DNA from: UBA7396 sp034675265
GTDB lineage: Bacteria > Patescibacteriota > Gracilibacteria > BD1-5 > UBA6164
DNA: 64,000 bases
Reading direction: 5' to 3'
Assembly: GCA_034675265.1 (NCBI GenBank)
Contig: JAUCDK010000002.1
Location: 30,009-94,008, forward strand
In this document: piece after piece, positions 63,801-64,000 of the stretch
Layout: each line of letters begins with the position of its first letter
Numbering within the stretch: position 1 is the first letter of the stretch
Program-made: the position numbers and the translations under genes
Notes under the pieces: model-generated
Told to the model about the DNA's origin: nothing
Database searches by the model: none
Seen by the model: the letters and a program-made list of their open reading frames with translations, nothing else

Positions 63801-63879
63801 GGGCATTTTTTTGTGCTTCTAGGTTTTTTTGTATCAAAAGTGCTCTTGAGAAGATGTTTCAGGTATTGAGGAAATGCAT
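60841..63879 (-). CDS. mfd: Transcription-repair coupling factor Mfd
   Basis: 1012 aa. Displaces RNA polymerase stalled at lesions and recruits UvrA. N-terminal UvrB-like region (shorter and diverged, residues 1-300), RNA-polymerase-interacting domain with KPGDYVVHIDHGIGVFDGI near residue 330, RecG-like helicase with Walker A ILVGDVGFGKTEVAFNA near 475, LLVIDEEHKFGVKDKEK near 570 and QLRGRVGRGDQSGYCYL near 740, then the C-terminal TRCF domain. ATG at 63879 chosen because the next one (63837) would cut into the N-terminal domain. UvrA is in the same window. Confidence 0.96.
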
Positions 63880-63914
63880 AAGATAAACTTATAAAATTAA
63901 GAATGAATTTATAA

Positions 63915-64000
63915 TTATACTTTCTTAAAAAATTCTGTTCTTAAAACCATTTTTCCTGATTCAATAATCCCTTCTTCATCAGTAAGGCGAATGTTTTTAA
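63915..64000 (-). CDS. C-terminal fragment of an unidentified gene (partial at window edge)
   Basis: Minus-strand frame open to the right edge and ending at TAA 63917-63915. Last residues read KNIRLTDEEGIIESGKMVLR and then TEFFKKV. Not identified. Ends 36 nt before the mfd start, so it may be in the same operon. Confidence 0.5.
   Translation of the reverse strand, partial: KNIRLTDEEGIIESGKMVLRTEFFKKV

Noticed and set aside
1..64000. tRNA, rRNA, CRISPR arrays, insertion sequences, prophage
   Set aside because: I looked for cloverleaf patterns in all gaps, for regularly spaced repeats and for transposase or integrase motifs and saw none. A tRNAscan and repeat search would be needed to exclude them fully.

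Overview
The window comes from a low-GC bacterium of the candidate phyla radiation that reads UGA as glycine (translation table 25, known from Candidatus Absconditabacteria/SR1 and Candidatus Gracilibacteria/BD1-5). Directly visible evidence: nearly every long gene is cut into standard-code fragments by in-frame TGA; with TGA read as Gly the fragments join into full-length conserved proteins, and the TGAs fall on invariant glycines (P-loops of UvrA, PilB and the coupling ATPase). All complete genes end in TAA or TAG, none in TGA. I cannot decide between the two phyla from this window. Start sites almost never carry a Shine-Dalgarno sequence; the recurrent upstream signals are -35/-10 promoters (often TATGATATAAT-like) and compact, frequently bidirectional, terminators. 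All coordinates below assume code 25.

Layout. 1-2700: a tiny lysine-rich ORF with its own promoter and terminator, queA and trhO (tRNA modification). 2700-7970: a type IV secretion-like locus, a 939-aa VirD4/TraG-like coupling ATPase followed by three polytopic T4SS-pilin-like proteins. 7967-12600: mutL, rplS, gatA and a charged coiled-coil protein. 12596-19060 (minus): comEC, a divergent Lgt-like protein, rny, fusA. 19156-25001 (minus): a complete NAD salvage block pncA-pncB-nadE-nadK-nadD-nudix with the NUDIX-type regulator gene nrtR; a 19-bp inverted repeat (AAGTGT-N7-ACACTT) recurs at the promoters, so the presumed operator and its regulator are both present. 25248-30269 (minus): a hypothetical gene, prmC, an ABC-2 permease, a mini membrane protein, fmt, a prepilin and a WecA/TagO-like transferase. 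30454-34577: a secreted protein, a HAD hydrolase, glyA, and a CtpA protease.

34894-41175 (plus): four genes of unknown function (two small soluble, two membrane-associated), leucyl aminopeptidase, a MazG-like pyrophosphohydrolase, comF and an orphan. 41254-46823: uvrA, murB, nrnA, an RsuA/RluB pseudouridine synthase. 46815-47017 (minus): a small transcription unit carrying two perfect Shine-Dalgarno sequences, one a 13-nt exact complement of the usual bacterial 16S rRNA 3' end; this is the most unusual object in the window. 47078-54480: an exonuclease-DinG helicase fusion, then a type IV pilus operon (two PilN/PilO-like membrane proteins, pilB, pilC). 54684-58454: a promoter, a ~295-nt leader full of hairpins, and a 1121-aa SLH/S-layer-like protein that uses only one UGA codon. 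58512-59269: two small genes. 59304-60776 (minus): a lipoprotein that fuses thioredoxin, cyclophilin and FKBP domains. 60841-63879: mfd; the window ends inside another minus-strand gene.

Functional themes: competence/T4P (pilB, pilC, prepilin, comEC, comF), DNA repair (mutL, uvrA, mfd, DinG), cell envelope (murB, TagO-like, S-layer protein, Lgt-like, CtpA, extracytoplasmic folding lipoprotein), translation and tRNA modification, and NAD made by salvage only (no de novo genes in the window), consistent with an episymbiotic, nutrient-dependent life.
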